Shown here: piece by piece, positions 52,970-61,359 of the stretch | Layout: every line of letters starts with the position of its first letter | Position numbering within the stretch: the stretch's first letter is position 1 | Source: Natronospirillum operosum | GTDB lineage: Bacteria; Pseudomonadota; Gammaproteobacteria; Pseudomonadales; Natronospirillaceae | Length of the DNA: 64,000 nucleotides | Direction of reading: 5' to 3' | Assembly (NCBI RefSeq): GCF_004768465.1 | Contig: NZ_SRMF01000003.1 | Coordinates: 1 to 64,000, forward strand | The notes under the pieces: generated by a model | Database searches by the model: none | What the model was told of the DNA's origin: nothing | Seen by the model: the letters and a program-made list of their open reading frames with translations, nothing else | Translations under genes and position numbers: made by a program

Positions 52970-54292
52970 ATGGAAGTGCCACCTGTTGCAGAGGGGCACA
53001 TCAATTCGCCCGCTGAACGGATACGCAGACTGAGTGCCGAGGTGGACGCCCGTGCCGCCGAGGCCCTGCAGTCAGGTCAGTTGCCCACTCTGTTGCCGGC
53101 TTTGGTCGAGTCGCTTGCGCAGCTCGCAGAGACCGAGCTGAGCGATGTACTTGCGCGCATTGATGTTGAATGGACCACCCCGACAGGTCACACAAGTGAG
53201 CTGGGATCAGGGTGCGTGGTCCGGGATTTCCTGACCCTGTCTTTCCGCCCGGGATGTGCGGTCTTTTTCCACTTTCTGCCGGATATCAGTGCCGAGCAGG
53301 GCGACCTGCTGGCGCAGGCCATCATGCATCAGTTTGATGTCTTGCAGCGGCGCGAGCTGGAGTACGCACTGTATGCGGATACGCCCGACCTGTTGCTGGC
53401 ACTGGATCAGGCGCGGGCACAATCACAGGCCAGTCGCGAACAGGTCACTACCCTGGAAGGCCGTCTGTTGCAGAGCGAGAAACTGGCCGCCATCGGCCAG
53501 CTGGCTGCCGGTGTGGCGCACGAAATCAACAACCCGATCGGATATGTGGGTTCCAACCTCAATACCCTGCAGGAGTATGTGACCAATCTGCTGCAACTGG
53601 TGCAGCAGCTGCTGGCGTGCCTTGATGGCGAGCCGGGCAGCAAGGAGGCGCGTGCCAAGGTGGCGCAGCTGACCGAAGCCGCCGAACTGGAGTTCATCTC
53701 CACCGACCTGCCCGTGTTGCTGGGTGAGTCGCAGGAGGGTATCCAGAGAGTGCGCAGAACCGTGCAGGACCTCAAGGACTTCTCGCGTACCGAGCCCTTC
53801 CAGTTTGCCTGGGCTGACCTGCACCAGGGGCTGGAAAAAACACTGAATATCGTGCACTACGAACTGAAGCATCGGGCACATATCGTGCGCAACTTCGGTG
53901 TCCTGCCGCCGGTGTTCTGCTCCCTCAATCAGTTGAACCAGGTCTTTCTGAACATCCTGCTGAATGCAGGTCAGGCTATGGAAGCACAGGGCGAAATACA
54001 GATTACCACACGGGTCGGTGATGACTCTGATGACTGGGTGGTGGTTGAAATTACCGACAATGGCCCTGGTATGACAGACGAGGTACGCGCACGCATATTT
54101 GAACCGTTCTTTACCACCAAGCCTGCCGGTGAGGGCACCGGGCTTGGTCTGCCAATTTCTCTGCGCATAGTGGAGCAACACAAGGGACGTATCGAAATCC
54201 GCTCAACACCGGGTGTCGGTACCAGCTTCCTGGTCTGGTTGCCAATACAGCCGGATTTCAGATCTGACAGTGGAGACGATCATGGACAGTAA
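52970..54292 (+). CDS. Soluble sensor histidine kinase
   Basis: 440 aa from the ATG at 52970 with GGAGG five bases before. No membrane segment. The first 130 residues form an unknown sensing part, then a coiled coil (LDQARAQSQASREQVTTLEG) leads to HisKA with phospho-acceptor His184 in AAGVAHEINNPIGYVGSNL. The ATPase domain has LNQVFLNILLNAGQAM, ITDNGPGM and GEGTGLGLPIS. It is the NtrB-like HPK4 type. Its stop overlaps the response regulator start by 11 bases, so the pair is coupled. Confidence 0.93.
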   Translation: MEVPPVAEGHINSPAERIRRLSAEVDARAAEALQSGQLPTLLPALVESLAQLAETELSDVLARIDVEWTTPTGHTSELGSGCVVRDFLTLSFRPGCAVFFHFLPDISAEQGDLLAQAIMHQFDVLQRRELEYALYADTPDLLLALDQARAQSQASREQVTTLEGRLLQSEKLAAIGQLAAGVAHEINNPIGYVGSNLNTLQEYVTNLLQLVQQLLACLDGEPGSKEARAKVAQLTEAAELEFISTDLPVLLGESQEGIQRVRRTVQDLKDFSRTEPFQFAWADLHQGLEKTLNIVHYELKHRAHIVRNFGVLPPVFCSLNQLNQVFLNILLNAGQAMEAQGEIQITTRVGDDSDDWVVVEITDNGPGMTDEVRARIFEPFFTTKPAGEGTGLGLPISLRIVEQHKGRIEIRSTPGVGTSFLVWLPIQPDFRSDSGDDHGQ

Positions 54293-54863
54293 CGTAAAGG
54301 CTGCCGTTTTACTGGTAGATGATGAGGCCGCCATCCTGTCGGCGCTGCAGCGCGTGTTCCGCAAGTCGGGGTATCAGATTCATACCGCCGAATCCGGAGA
54401 GCAGGCGCTGGATGTGCTGACGCGGGAAGCGGTCGATGTGGTGCTGACCGACATGCGCATGCCGGGCATGGATGGTTCCGAGCTGTTGCAGCGGGTGCGG
54501 CGCAACTGGCCCAATGTCAGCCGGGTCCTGATGACCGGACATGCGGATCTGAATCAGACGATCAGAGCCATCAATGAAGCCGGGATACACCATTATATCG
54601 GCAAGCCATGGGATGACGATGAATTGCTGAGTGTGATGGCAGAGGCGCTGGATCGGGCTCTGGTATACCGCGAGCATCAGCGCCTGCTGCAGGTGACACA
54701 GACGCAGAATGCCCGTCTGACCGATCTGACCAATGCGCTGGAAGCCAAGGTCAAGGCCAGAACCGCCGAACTGCAGGATGTCAATGAGAAGCTGGAGCGG
54801 ACCAACAAATCACTGACCCGGGCCTATCGATCCACCATCAAGGTGTTGTCCGGCCATTATTGA
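54282..54863 (+). CDS. Response regulator, receiver plus coiled coil (5' part of split RR-HD gene)
   Basis: 193 aa from the ATG at 54282 (GGAG upstream). The receiver has the acidic pair in LLVDDEAAIL, phospho-Asp57 in VVLTDMRMPGMDG, Thr in RVLMTGHAD and Lys in YIGKPWDDDEL. A coiled coil follows (LTNALEAKVKARTAELQDV), then SLTRAYRSTIKVLSGHY and a TGA. In relatives this exact region runs on into an HD-GYP domain. Here the next frame (starting 1 base after the stop) continues it, so a one-base frameshift near 54851 has split the gene, or two proteins are made by restart at TGAAATG. Confidence 0.88.
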   Translation: MDSNVKAAVLLVDDEAAILSALQRVFRKSGYQIHTAESGEQALDVLTREAVDVVLTDMRMPGMDGSELLQRVRRNWPNVSRVLMTGHADLNQTIRAINEAGIHHYIGKPWDDDELLSVMAEALDRALVYREHQRLLQVTQTQNARLTDLTNALEAKVKARTAELQDVNEKLERTNKSLTRAYRSTIKVLSGHY

Positions 54864-54864
54864 A

Positions 54865-55584
54865 ATGACGCCGGGCATTGAAAAGGGCTTTGCGCAGCAG
54901 GTGGCAGAAACGGCCTATGCCATTGGCCGCATCGGCGGCATTGAGCGCCGGGAACTGCTCTACCTGTACTTTGCCGCGCAGTTGCACGAACTGGGCAAGG
55001 TGGCGCTGGACCGGGAACTGATCTCGACCAGCCCGGGCGAACTGAGTCATGACGATCAGGCGCTGTATCGGCAATACCCCCTGCTCGGCGGGCTGGCGCT
55101 GGAGGGTGTGGACTACCTCAGTGACGTGGCCCGGTTTATTGCCACCCACCAGGAGAACTGGAACGGCAGCGGGTCTCCGCATCAGTTGAAGGCTCATGAG
55201 ATACCCATGGGCGGTCGGATTGTGCGGGTGGCCCGGGACTACGTCCTGATGATCAATGGCCTGGAACGGGTTGCACCCCATGCCCGGCCGCGCCATGCCA
55301 TGACGGAAATGCACAGCCAGGTCGGCGGACTCTATGACAGCGAGGTGCTGGTGTGGCTGGAGCGCTTTGTGGAACGTCGCCAGCGCGATGAGGGTACGGA
55401 AGATGAGCGGCTCACAGTGGCCCGACAGTTGATGCCGGGCATGGTGGTCTCGCGGGATTTCTATACCAGTCATGGCGTACTGATGCTGGCCCGCAACCAT
55501 GTGCTGACAGAGCGGAATGTCGACCACCTGGTGGATTTGCAACAGATTGAAAAGGGTGAGATCAGTGTCTGGGTCCAAGTCTGA
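54865..55584 (+). CDS. Degenerate HD-GYP domain protein (3' part of split RR-HD gene)
   Basis: 239 aa from the ATG one base after the response regulator stop. Upstream in this frame AIIEM joins smoothly to TIKVLS of the previous gene. The HD-GYP motifs are altered: HELGK replaces HDxGK, and HQENWNGSGSP replaces HHERxDGxGYP. Loss of the metal-binding Asp and the GYP makes c-di-GMP hydrolysis doubtful. A C-terminal part (RLTVARQLMPGMVVSRDFYT and LARNHVLTERNVDHLVDLQ) resembles the tail found in such regulators. It may sense c-di-GMP or act as a scaffold. Confidence 0.82.
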   Translation: MTPGIEKGFAQQVAETAYAIGRIGGIERRELLYLYFAAQLHELGKVALDRELISTSPGELSHDDQALYRQYPLLGGLALEGVDYLSDVARFIATHQENWNGSGSPHQLKAHEIPMGGRIVRVARDYVLMINGLERVAPHARPRHAMTEMHSQVGGLYDSEVLVWLERFVERRQRDEGTEDERLTVARQLMPGMVVSRDFYTSHGVLMLARNHVLTERNVDHLVDLQQIEKGEISVWVQV

Positions 55585-56323
55585 AAACGCCAGCTTTGTC
55601 TATCATTTCGAGCTGGCGGATAAATCGATTCGCATCGGTGTCTGGCAGGACGCGATGGGCCGCATTGTCGGCGTGGATACGGGCGGTGAGACACAGGTGG
55701 AGCCGGAACTGATCGCACTCGAGACGGAGCAATGCGTGCATTGCCCACTGCATGGTACCGATTCGCCGGCGTGTCCGCTGGCGGCAGTGGTCTGCCCCGT
55801 GGTGGCCCGGTTTGCACATCTGGACTCGCACACCCCGGCCCGCGTCGTTGTGCATTCATCGACACGCGACTACCATGTGGACACCAGTGTGCAGCAGGGT
55901 CTGCGCTCGCTGCTGGGCCTGCTTATGGGCGGCAGCAGCTGTCCGCACATGACATTCTTCCGCCCCATGGCCCGTTACCACCTGCCCTTCTCTGATGAAA
56001 GCGAAACGCTGTTCCGGGCGGTGACCAACTTTGCAATGGCCAGTTATCTGCTGTCCAGGCGGGAGGGCAGAGCCGCCCCGGACCTGATTCTGCTGCAGGA
56101 CATCTACCAGAAAATAAAGGTGCTCAATCAGGGTGTCAGTGGTCGTCTGCGCCTGATGAGTGACTCTGACGCCACCTCGAACGCCATTGTGCTGCTGGAC
56201 CTCTTTGCCAAGTATCTGGGCAGCTACCTGGATGAAGGCCTGGAAGCAGTCGGCGCGCTGTATGCCGATTTCCTGCAGGGCCAGGCCGACAACCCGCCGG
56301 AGCAGGGCCGGTCGAAACCCTGA
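55565..56323 (+). CDS. Unrecognised protein with Cys cluster, last gene of kinase operon
   Basis: 252 aa from a GTG at 55565 that overlaps the HD gene by 20 bases (AAGGGTGAG upstream). I do not recognise the family. The N-terminal part is beta-rich (FVYHFELADKSIRIGVWQDA). A Cys cluster reads EQCVHCPLHGTDSPACPLAA then VVCPVV (about residues 57-80), suggestive of a metal or iron-sulfur site. Another Cys lies in SSCPHMTFF. The C-terminal half is helical. Translational overlap ties it to the kinase and regulator, probably as part of their sensing or output. Confidence 0.78.
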   Translation: MSGSKSENASFVYHFELADKSIRIGVWQDAMGRIVGVDTGGETQVEPELIALETEQCVHCPLHGTDSPACPLAAVVCPVVARFAHLDSHTPARVVVHSSTRDYHVDTSVQQGLRSLLGLLMGGSSCPHMTFFRPMARYHLPFSDESETLFRAVTNFAMASYLLSRREGRAAPDLILLQDIYQKIKVLNQGVSGRLRLMSDSDATSNAIVLLDLFAKYLGSYLDEGLEAVGALYADFLQGQADNPPEQGRSKP

Positions 56324-56329
56324 GCCCGC

Positions 56330-58510
56330 TCAGGGGTCTGACTTGTCCTGATGCAGTTGGAAGGCCTGGCGCACGGTATCGAGCAACTCGTCATCGCGCC
56401 AGGGCTTGGTCAGGCATTTGTACACTGCGATGTCGTCTATCCCGCTGGCGATCAGTGCCGGATTGGAATAACCAGTCAGGAGAAGGCGAACAATGTCGGG
56501 TTGCTGCGATTCGACGTGGCGCAGCAGTTCGATGCCGGAAGAACCCGGCATGGCATGATCCGTCAGAATGACTTCCACGGTTTCCTCAGCCAGAATCACC
56601 GTGGCTTCTTCCGCCGATCCGGCCGTCAGTATGCGCAGTGGCTCGTGGCGGAACAGGCGCTGTAGAGCGCTCAGTACATTGTCTTCGTCATCCACCAGCA
56701 ACAGGGTGGGCTGATCATCCTTTCCTCCGGCTCGCTTCTGCTGTTTCTCCAGCAGCAGGGCATAAATGCCTTCGGCGGCGATGGGCGGTGAGAAATAGTA
56801 GCCCTGAGCCTGATCACAGAAATGGCGGCTCAGGAAATTCAGTTGTGGCAGTGTCTCCACGCCCTCTGCAACCACCTCCAGATTGAGGTTGCGCGCCATG
56901 GCAATGATGGTTCTGACAATGGCACTGTCGTGCTGATCATCAGGCAGTCCGGATATAAAGCTCTTGTCAATCTTGAGGCGATCGATCGGCAGTTTTTTCA
57001 GGTAGCTCAGGCTGGAGTAGCCGGTGCCGAAGTCATCGATGGACAGCCTTACACCCAGTTTCTTCAGCGCATTCAGCTTGTCCAGTGTGACACTGGCATC
57101 GCTGAACATGATGCTTTCAGTCAGTTCCAGTTCAAGCAGATCCGGGCGCAACCCGGAGTCCTCCAGAGCCTGGTGCACGCTGTCTGTAAAGGACTCACGG
57201 CTGAGTTGTGTGGCCGACACATTGACCGCAACGGAGCCCGGGTTGAGCCCCAGCCGGACCCATTCTCTGAGCTGGTTGCATGCCGTGCGCAACACCCATT
57301 CCCCCAGCGCGACGATGTGTCCGCTGTCTTCGGCGATCTGAATGAAGTCCTGGGGTGCCAGCAGGCCTCGCTTGGGATGACGCCAGCGGGCGAGCGCTTC
57401 CACACCGAGAATCTGCTGGGTGCGACAGGACATCTGAGGCTGGTAGTGCAGCAGGAACTGCCCCTCCTGAATGGCGTCGAAGATTTCGCTGCGCAGTACC
57501 AACTGGTAGTCCGGCTGTGAATCGATGTCCGGATGATAGAGTGTATGACTGTTGCGCCCCTCTCGCTTGGCCCGTTCGGCAGCCTGCTCGACGCGCCGCA
57601 GTACCTCGTCGGCAGTCAGTTCCGCGTTGGTGACCAGATGTGCGCCGATACTGGCCGAAAGGCGCAGATCCGGTTTTACTGCCAGCCGTTTCATGATCAG
57701 TTCATTCAGCGTCAGGCACCAGGCCGACAGGGCTGTTTCATCGGGCACGCCCGGGGCCACCAGCAGGAATTCATCACCGCCCTGGCGACCCAGCGTGGTG
57801 GCCGCTCCGAGGTGCTGTCGCAGCCGTTCGGCCAGCGCCAGCAGAATCTGATCGCCAATGACATAGCCCAGTTCGGCGTTGATGGCGCTGAACCGGTCGA
57901 TGTGAATGTCGACCACGGCCAGGGGTTCTGCCGTCCGGTGGGCGTTGTCCAGTGCTGTCTGCAGCCGATCACGGAGCAGGTAGCGATTGGGCAGGCCGGT
58001 CAGGGTGTCATGGGTGGCGCGAAACTGCGCTTCGGAGCGCGCCACGGAGGCCCTGGTCTCGGCTACCTTCTGCAGTGTGATGTCCTCGCAGACGGCAATG
58101 AAATGCGAGATTGTTTCAGCCTCGGTCCGGATTGGGGATATGTAGATACGGTTCCAGAACAGATCTCCGTTCTGCCGGTAGTTGCGCAGAACAGCGCGGC
58201 AGGAGCAATGCTCTCTCAGGGCTTTCCGCACCAGATCCAGGCTTGGCTGGTCACGGTCATTGCCCTGCAGAAAGCGGCAGTTCCGCCCCAGAACCTGTTC
58301 CCGGTTGTAGCCGGTTATGCTCTCGAAGGCCGGATTGACATAGATGATCGGGTCATCCTGTTCCGCATCCGCCAGTGCAATGCAGACAGCAGTACTGGTG
58401 GCGTTCAGGGCCCCCTCATACAGTTGCATGCGCGCTTTGACCGACTGTGGCAGGGCGAACTTCCCGGTCGCGCTGTGTTTGCTTGCCTGGATGCGCTTCT
58501 TTGTTCCCAT
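56330..58510 (-). CDS. LOV-GGDEF-EAL-REC protein (blue-light c-di-GMP enzyme)
   Basis: About 726 aa from the ATG at 58508-58510 (a TTG at 58534 is possible; neither has a clear ribosome site). Four domains are seen. A LOV-type PAS with flavin signature GRNCRFLQG (photo-active Cys about residue 78) spans about 30-150. A GGDEF domain has intact GRQGGDEF (about 244-248) and an EAL domain intact GVEALARWRHP with DDFGTGYSSLSYLK. A C-terminal receiver has VDDEDN, Asp in VILTDHAMPG and Lys in CLTKPW. It may make or degrade c-di-GMP under blue-light and phosphorelay control. Convergent with the kinase operon. Confidence 0.92.
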   Translation of the reverse strand: MGTKKRIQASKHSATGKFALPQSVKARMQLYEGALNATSTAVCIALADAEQDDPIIYVNPAFESITGYNREQVLGRNCRFLQGNDRDQPSLDLVRKALREHCSCRAVLRNYRQNGDLFWNRIYISPIRTEAETISHFIAVCEDITLQKVAETRASVARSEAQFRATHDTLTGLPNRYLLRDRLQTALDNAHRTAEPLAVVDIHIDRFSAINAELGYVIGDQILLALAERLRQHLGAATTLGRQGGDEFLLVAPGVPDETALSAWCLTLNELIMKRLAVKPDLRLSASIGAHLVTNAELTADEVLRRVEQAAERAKREGRNSHTLYHPDIDSQPDYQLVLRSEIFDAIQEGQFLLHYQPQMSCRTQQILGVEALARWRHPKRGLLAPQDFIQIAEDSGHIVALGEWVLRTACNQLREWVRLGLNPGSVAVNVSATQLSRESFTDSVHQALEDSGLRPDLLELELTESIMFSDASVTLDKLNALKKLGVRLSIDDFGTGYSSLSYLKKLPIDRLKIDKSFISGLPDDQHDSAIVRTIIAMARNLNLEVVAEGVETLPQLNFLSRHFCDQAQGYYFSPPIAAEGIYALLLEKQQKRAGGKDDQPTLLLVDDEDNVLSALQRLFRHEPLRILTAGSAEEATVILAEETVEVILTDHAMPGSSGIELLRHVESQQPDIVRLLLTGYSNPALIASGIDDIAVYKCLTKPWRDDELLDTVRQAFQLHQDKSDP

Positions 58511-58658
58511 GGCTGACAAGGTCTGTGATGACAAAGGATGTCCGCCGGACAGACGCCGGCTCGATGCAGTGCGAAATGGAGCGGTATTATTCCCTGTACC
58601 GCTGTCCCATTATGGTCGAGGCGGGAGGGCTTTGCCACATTTGGGAAGTATCTGCAGC

Positions 58659-59984
58659 TCAGCCGGCGCTCTGGTTGCGTATGCGCCGACGGCGTTCGTC
58701 AATGGTGTCCAGATGCTGTTGCCATTGCGCCTCGGTGACAACCCCGCGCTCAACCATCAGGTCGCCATAGGCCTGATGGTTGCCGGCCATGCAGCTGTAG
58801 TCTTCCACCTCTTCCGCCCAGTCATCGGTATAGGCGAATTTGTGCAGATAGTTCCAGGACGCCTGATAGTCGCCCTGAGCCAGGTAGAGCTCGCACAGGG
58901 CCACCGAGACGAGCGGGTTGGTCGGGTGCTGGCTTTCCAGTTGCAGGTGCACCTGAATGGCGTCGTTCAGTGAAACCGGTGTGTTGTCTTCGTTGCCCCA
59001 GCGTCCGCGTCCGGTCAGAGCCAACTGGCGCACTTCCTGAATGGCGGTCAGATAACCGCGCTGGGCCAGATCCAGCAGCTGTGAACGCTGCTGCGCCGGG
59101 CTCTGCCGAGTGTCATTGAACTGTTCCGCCAGCCATTGGCTGAGCGGGTGCGCAGAGCTGTTCAGACGGGCGGCCAGACCGGCCATGACGGCATCATCGG
59201 TACCGGCTTCATTGAGGGTGGTGGCATTGACGCGGGTCAGGTTCTGCAGTTGCAGGTAGGGATTGCCGGCAAGGTTGCCCAGCAGTTCCTCCAGATTGCT
59301 GTCCAGCCCGGCCTGGCCCTGAAACCAGCCGGGCTGGCTGATCAGCAGTGTCTGGGCTGCATGATTACCGGCCAGGGCGCGGTCGAATGCTTCGGCCAAC
59401 TGGTTGCTGCCCGGTTGCCAGGAAGGTTGCCAGTCGGCAAACAACCAGTGCAGCCAGTTCGGGCTTTCCCGATTTCGGCGCTCTTGGTTCAGATAGGGTT
59501 CTTCAACGAAGCCGTACTGCAGGAGGCTGTCATCCAGCACCAGAAAGTCGCGGAAGGCCAGGGTAAGATACTGGGCAAAGTTGTTGCCGCGTCCGGCCAG
59601 GGGCTCGATGTGCTGCCAGAAACGATTGAAGTCCATGGCATCGGCCAACACCAGCAGGGCCCTGACCGCCTCTATGTCGTCCGGGTCCTGCAGGCCATAG
59701 TACGGGTCCAGCCAGTCGCCCTGTGGTGGTGTCAGCGGCTCCGCAGACGGGTCTTCGGGGGCTGCCGGGGCAGTTGCGGGGGTTTCGGGCAGTGGCGCTG
59801 GCAAGAGTTCCGGTGTTGCCGTCGGTGCTGCGGAGCTGGTCGCGGGGGGCTCTGGCAGGGGTTCCGGCGCAGGCATGATGGCCGCAGGCTCGGTTGGTAT
59901 GATGGTGCTTTGACTGAGCCAGACGGCACCAGCGCCGAGGACGCCAGCCAGGATAGCCAGGATCAGGATGGACCGGGATACCAT
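58659..59984 (-). CDS. Membrane-anchored protein with Pro-rich linker, unrecognised
   Basis: 441 aa from the ATG at 59982-59984 (GAGGAG upstream). One N-terminal membrane segment (SILILAILAGVLGAGAVWLS) is followed by a long Pro/Ala/Glu linker (about residues 25-90) and an all-helical periplasmic part. SVALCELYLAQGDYQASWNYL and GYLTAIQEVRQLALTGRG resemble Sel1/TPR-type repeats but no family is clear. The linker could span a periplasmic layer. Divergent from the next gene by 220 bases. Confidence 0.8.
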   Translation of the reverse strand: MVSRSILILAILAGVLGAGAVWLSQSTIIPTEPAAIMPAPEPLPEPPATSSAAPTATPELLPAPLPETPATAPAAPEDPSAEPLTPPQGDWLDPYYGLQDPDDIEAVRALLVLADAMDFNRFWQHIEPLAGRGNNFAQYLTLAFRDFLVLDDSLLQYGFVEEPYLNQERRNRESPNWLHWLFADWQPSWQPGSNQLAEAFDRALAGNHAAQTLLISQPGWFQGQAGLDSNLEELLGNLAGNPYLQLQNLTRVNATTLNEAGTDDAVMAGLAARLNSSAHPLSQWLAEQFNDTRQSPAQQRSQLLDLAQRGYLTAIQEVRQLALTGRGRWGNEDNTPVSLNDAIQVHLQLESQHPTNPLVSVALCELYLAQGDYQASWNYLHKFAYTDDWAEEVEDYSCMAGNHQAYGDLMVERGVVTEAQWQQHLDTIDERRRRIRNQSAG

Positions 59985-60204
59985 GCTGCTACTCCTCAAT
60001 GTGTGCCTGCTCGGACAGCTGGTGCGCAGGGTCACGCAGTGAGCACTAGTGTAAATCCTGCAGATGCAGGGTGCACGCAGGCGGGACACCTTTTACTATG
60101 TGCCTGTTGACTCAGTATTTGCAGTCCTTGTGTCAGCCAGCAATGGCGCCAACAGGCGAGAGCCAATTCAGAATTAAAAGAGTTGAACTCATCCGGAGAG
60201 TGCA

Positions 60205-61269
60205 ATGATTGCCGGACATAATGACAACACGGTAGTGGAAATACCAACAGGCACCAGCCTGGGAGGCTGGCTTACCATGACAGCAGATGCGGATTCCCTG
60301 CCTGCAGGGTACCAGTTTCTGGAGCGGGTAGCCGACGCGGCCCCGGCCGAACAGGCTATCAGGCCTGACCTGCTACCGTTGTGCATGCACGCTGACGGAC
60401 GTTATCTGTGCGCTCAACTGTCTCCCATGGGGCGAGCCATGTGCTATGGCGAGTGGTCCGAGGTTGCCGGCTGGTCACCCTGGACGCCACACTGGGAAGG
60501 TGTTCTGGTTACTCTGTGGGCGCTGGAAGCGTTGAAAGCCGGCGACAAGCCGGTTGATGCGCGCTTCCACTGGATCGGCAATGTATGGACCTCTGTACAG
60601 GAGCAGTCAGCAGGTTTGCCAGGCTGGTCGACGTTCTCCCGTCAGCGGGGGCCTGAACCCCTGATGACCCTGCTGGAACGGGGAGTGGCACCCTATCCGG
60701 CCATTCTGGCGCTGTCGGCCTGGTTTGATGGGCAGCCATCAGCGGCACCGGATAATCTGGAGCCCCTGCTGGTGCGCGAGCGCTGCCGCCTGTGGCGCAG
60801 CGTTGATCCGTCCGAGAATTCTCTGCAGCAGGTGGTTAAGGCGGTTTATGCCGTGCAGGCCATGCGCCGGGGTGAATTCGACTGTCGCCAGCCGGACTCG
60901 GACTATGCGCTGAATCTGTCCGCGGTGTTGCAGGACCACTGGCAGCACGTTCCCGAACCTCTGCGGGATGATCATCTGATCAAGGCGGCGCGTGATGGTC
61001 GGGCCTCCATTCTGGCCCGCACCTGGGCTGACGAGGCAGCTATCTGTCGGCAACGCCAGCATTATGCCGAGGCCTGTCGGGCCATGAGCCAGGTCTGGTG
61101 CGCCGAACCGACGCTGATGTCCGCCCGCCTGCGCGCCCGCTGGCTGCAGGATACCCGACACGCTGACAGCGAATGCTGGCAGACCCTGCTGACCTGGCAC
61201 GGCTTTGTGCCACCGGAAGAGGCCGGGCAGAACGCCGGCAGTTTGCAGGCACTCACTCTCCAGCTGTAA
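60205..61269 (+). CDS. Unrecognised cytosolic protein
   Basis: 354 aa from the ATG at 60205 (CGGAGAG upstream). No signal peptide or membrane segment. The N-terminal third (PLCMHADGRYLCAQLSPMG then GEWSEVAGWSPWTPHWEGVL) has a faint SMI1/KNR4 flavour, which I would not press. The rest is helical, with many Trp. It lies alone between two unrelated genes. A GC-rich hairpin follows it. Confidence 0.75.
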   Translation: MIAGHNDNTVVEIPTGTSLGGWLTMTADADSLPAGYQFLERVADAAPAEQAIRPDLLPLCMHADGRYLCAQLSPMGRAMCYGEWSEVAGWSPWTPHWEGVLVTLWALEALKAGDKPVDARFHWIGNVWTSVQEQSAGLPGWSTFSRQRGPEPLMTLLERGVAPYPAILALSAWFDGQPSAAPDNLEPLLVRERCRLWRSVDPSENSLQQVVKAVYAVQAMRRGEFDCRQPDSDYALNLSAVLQDHWQHVPEPLRDDHLIKAARDGRASILARTWADEAAICRQRQHYAEACRAMSQVWCAEPTLMSARLRARWLQDTRHADSECWQTLLTWHGFVPPEEAGQNAGSLQALTLQL

Positions 61270-61283
61270 CCGCAGCTTGCACA

Positions 61284-61304
61284 GGCGCCAGCCAGCCTGG
61301 CGCC
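61284..61304 (+). terminator. Possible terminator hairpin
   Basis: GGCGCCAG, loop CCAGC, CTGGCGCC: an 8-bp stem 15 bases after the stop at 61269. Only a weak T-rich stretch follows. Confidence 0.45.
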
Positions 61305-61359
61305 CGTTGATCATTAATCACCTTTCGCTCTTCTGCCTCCTGCCTGCCCGTATTGCTGT

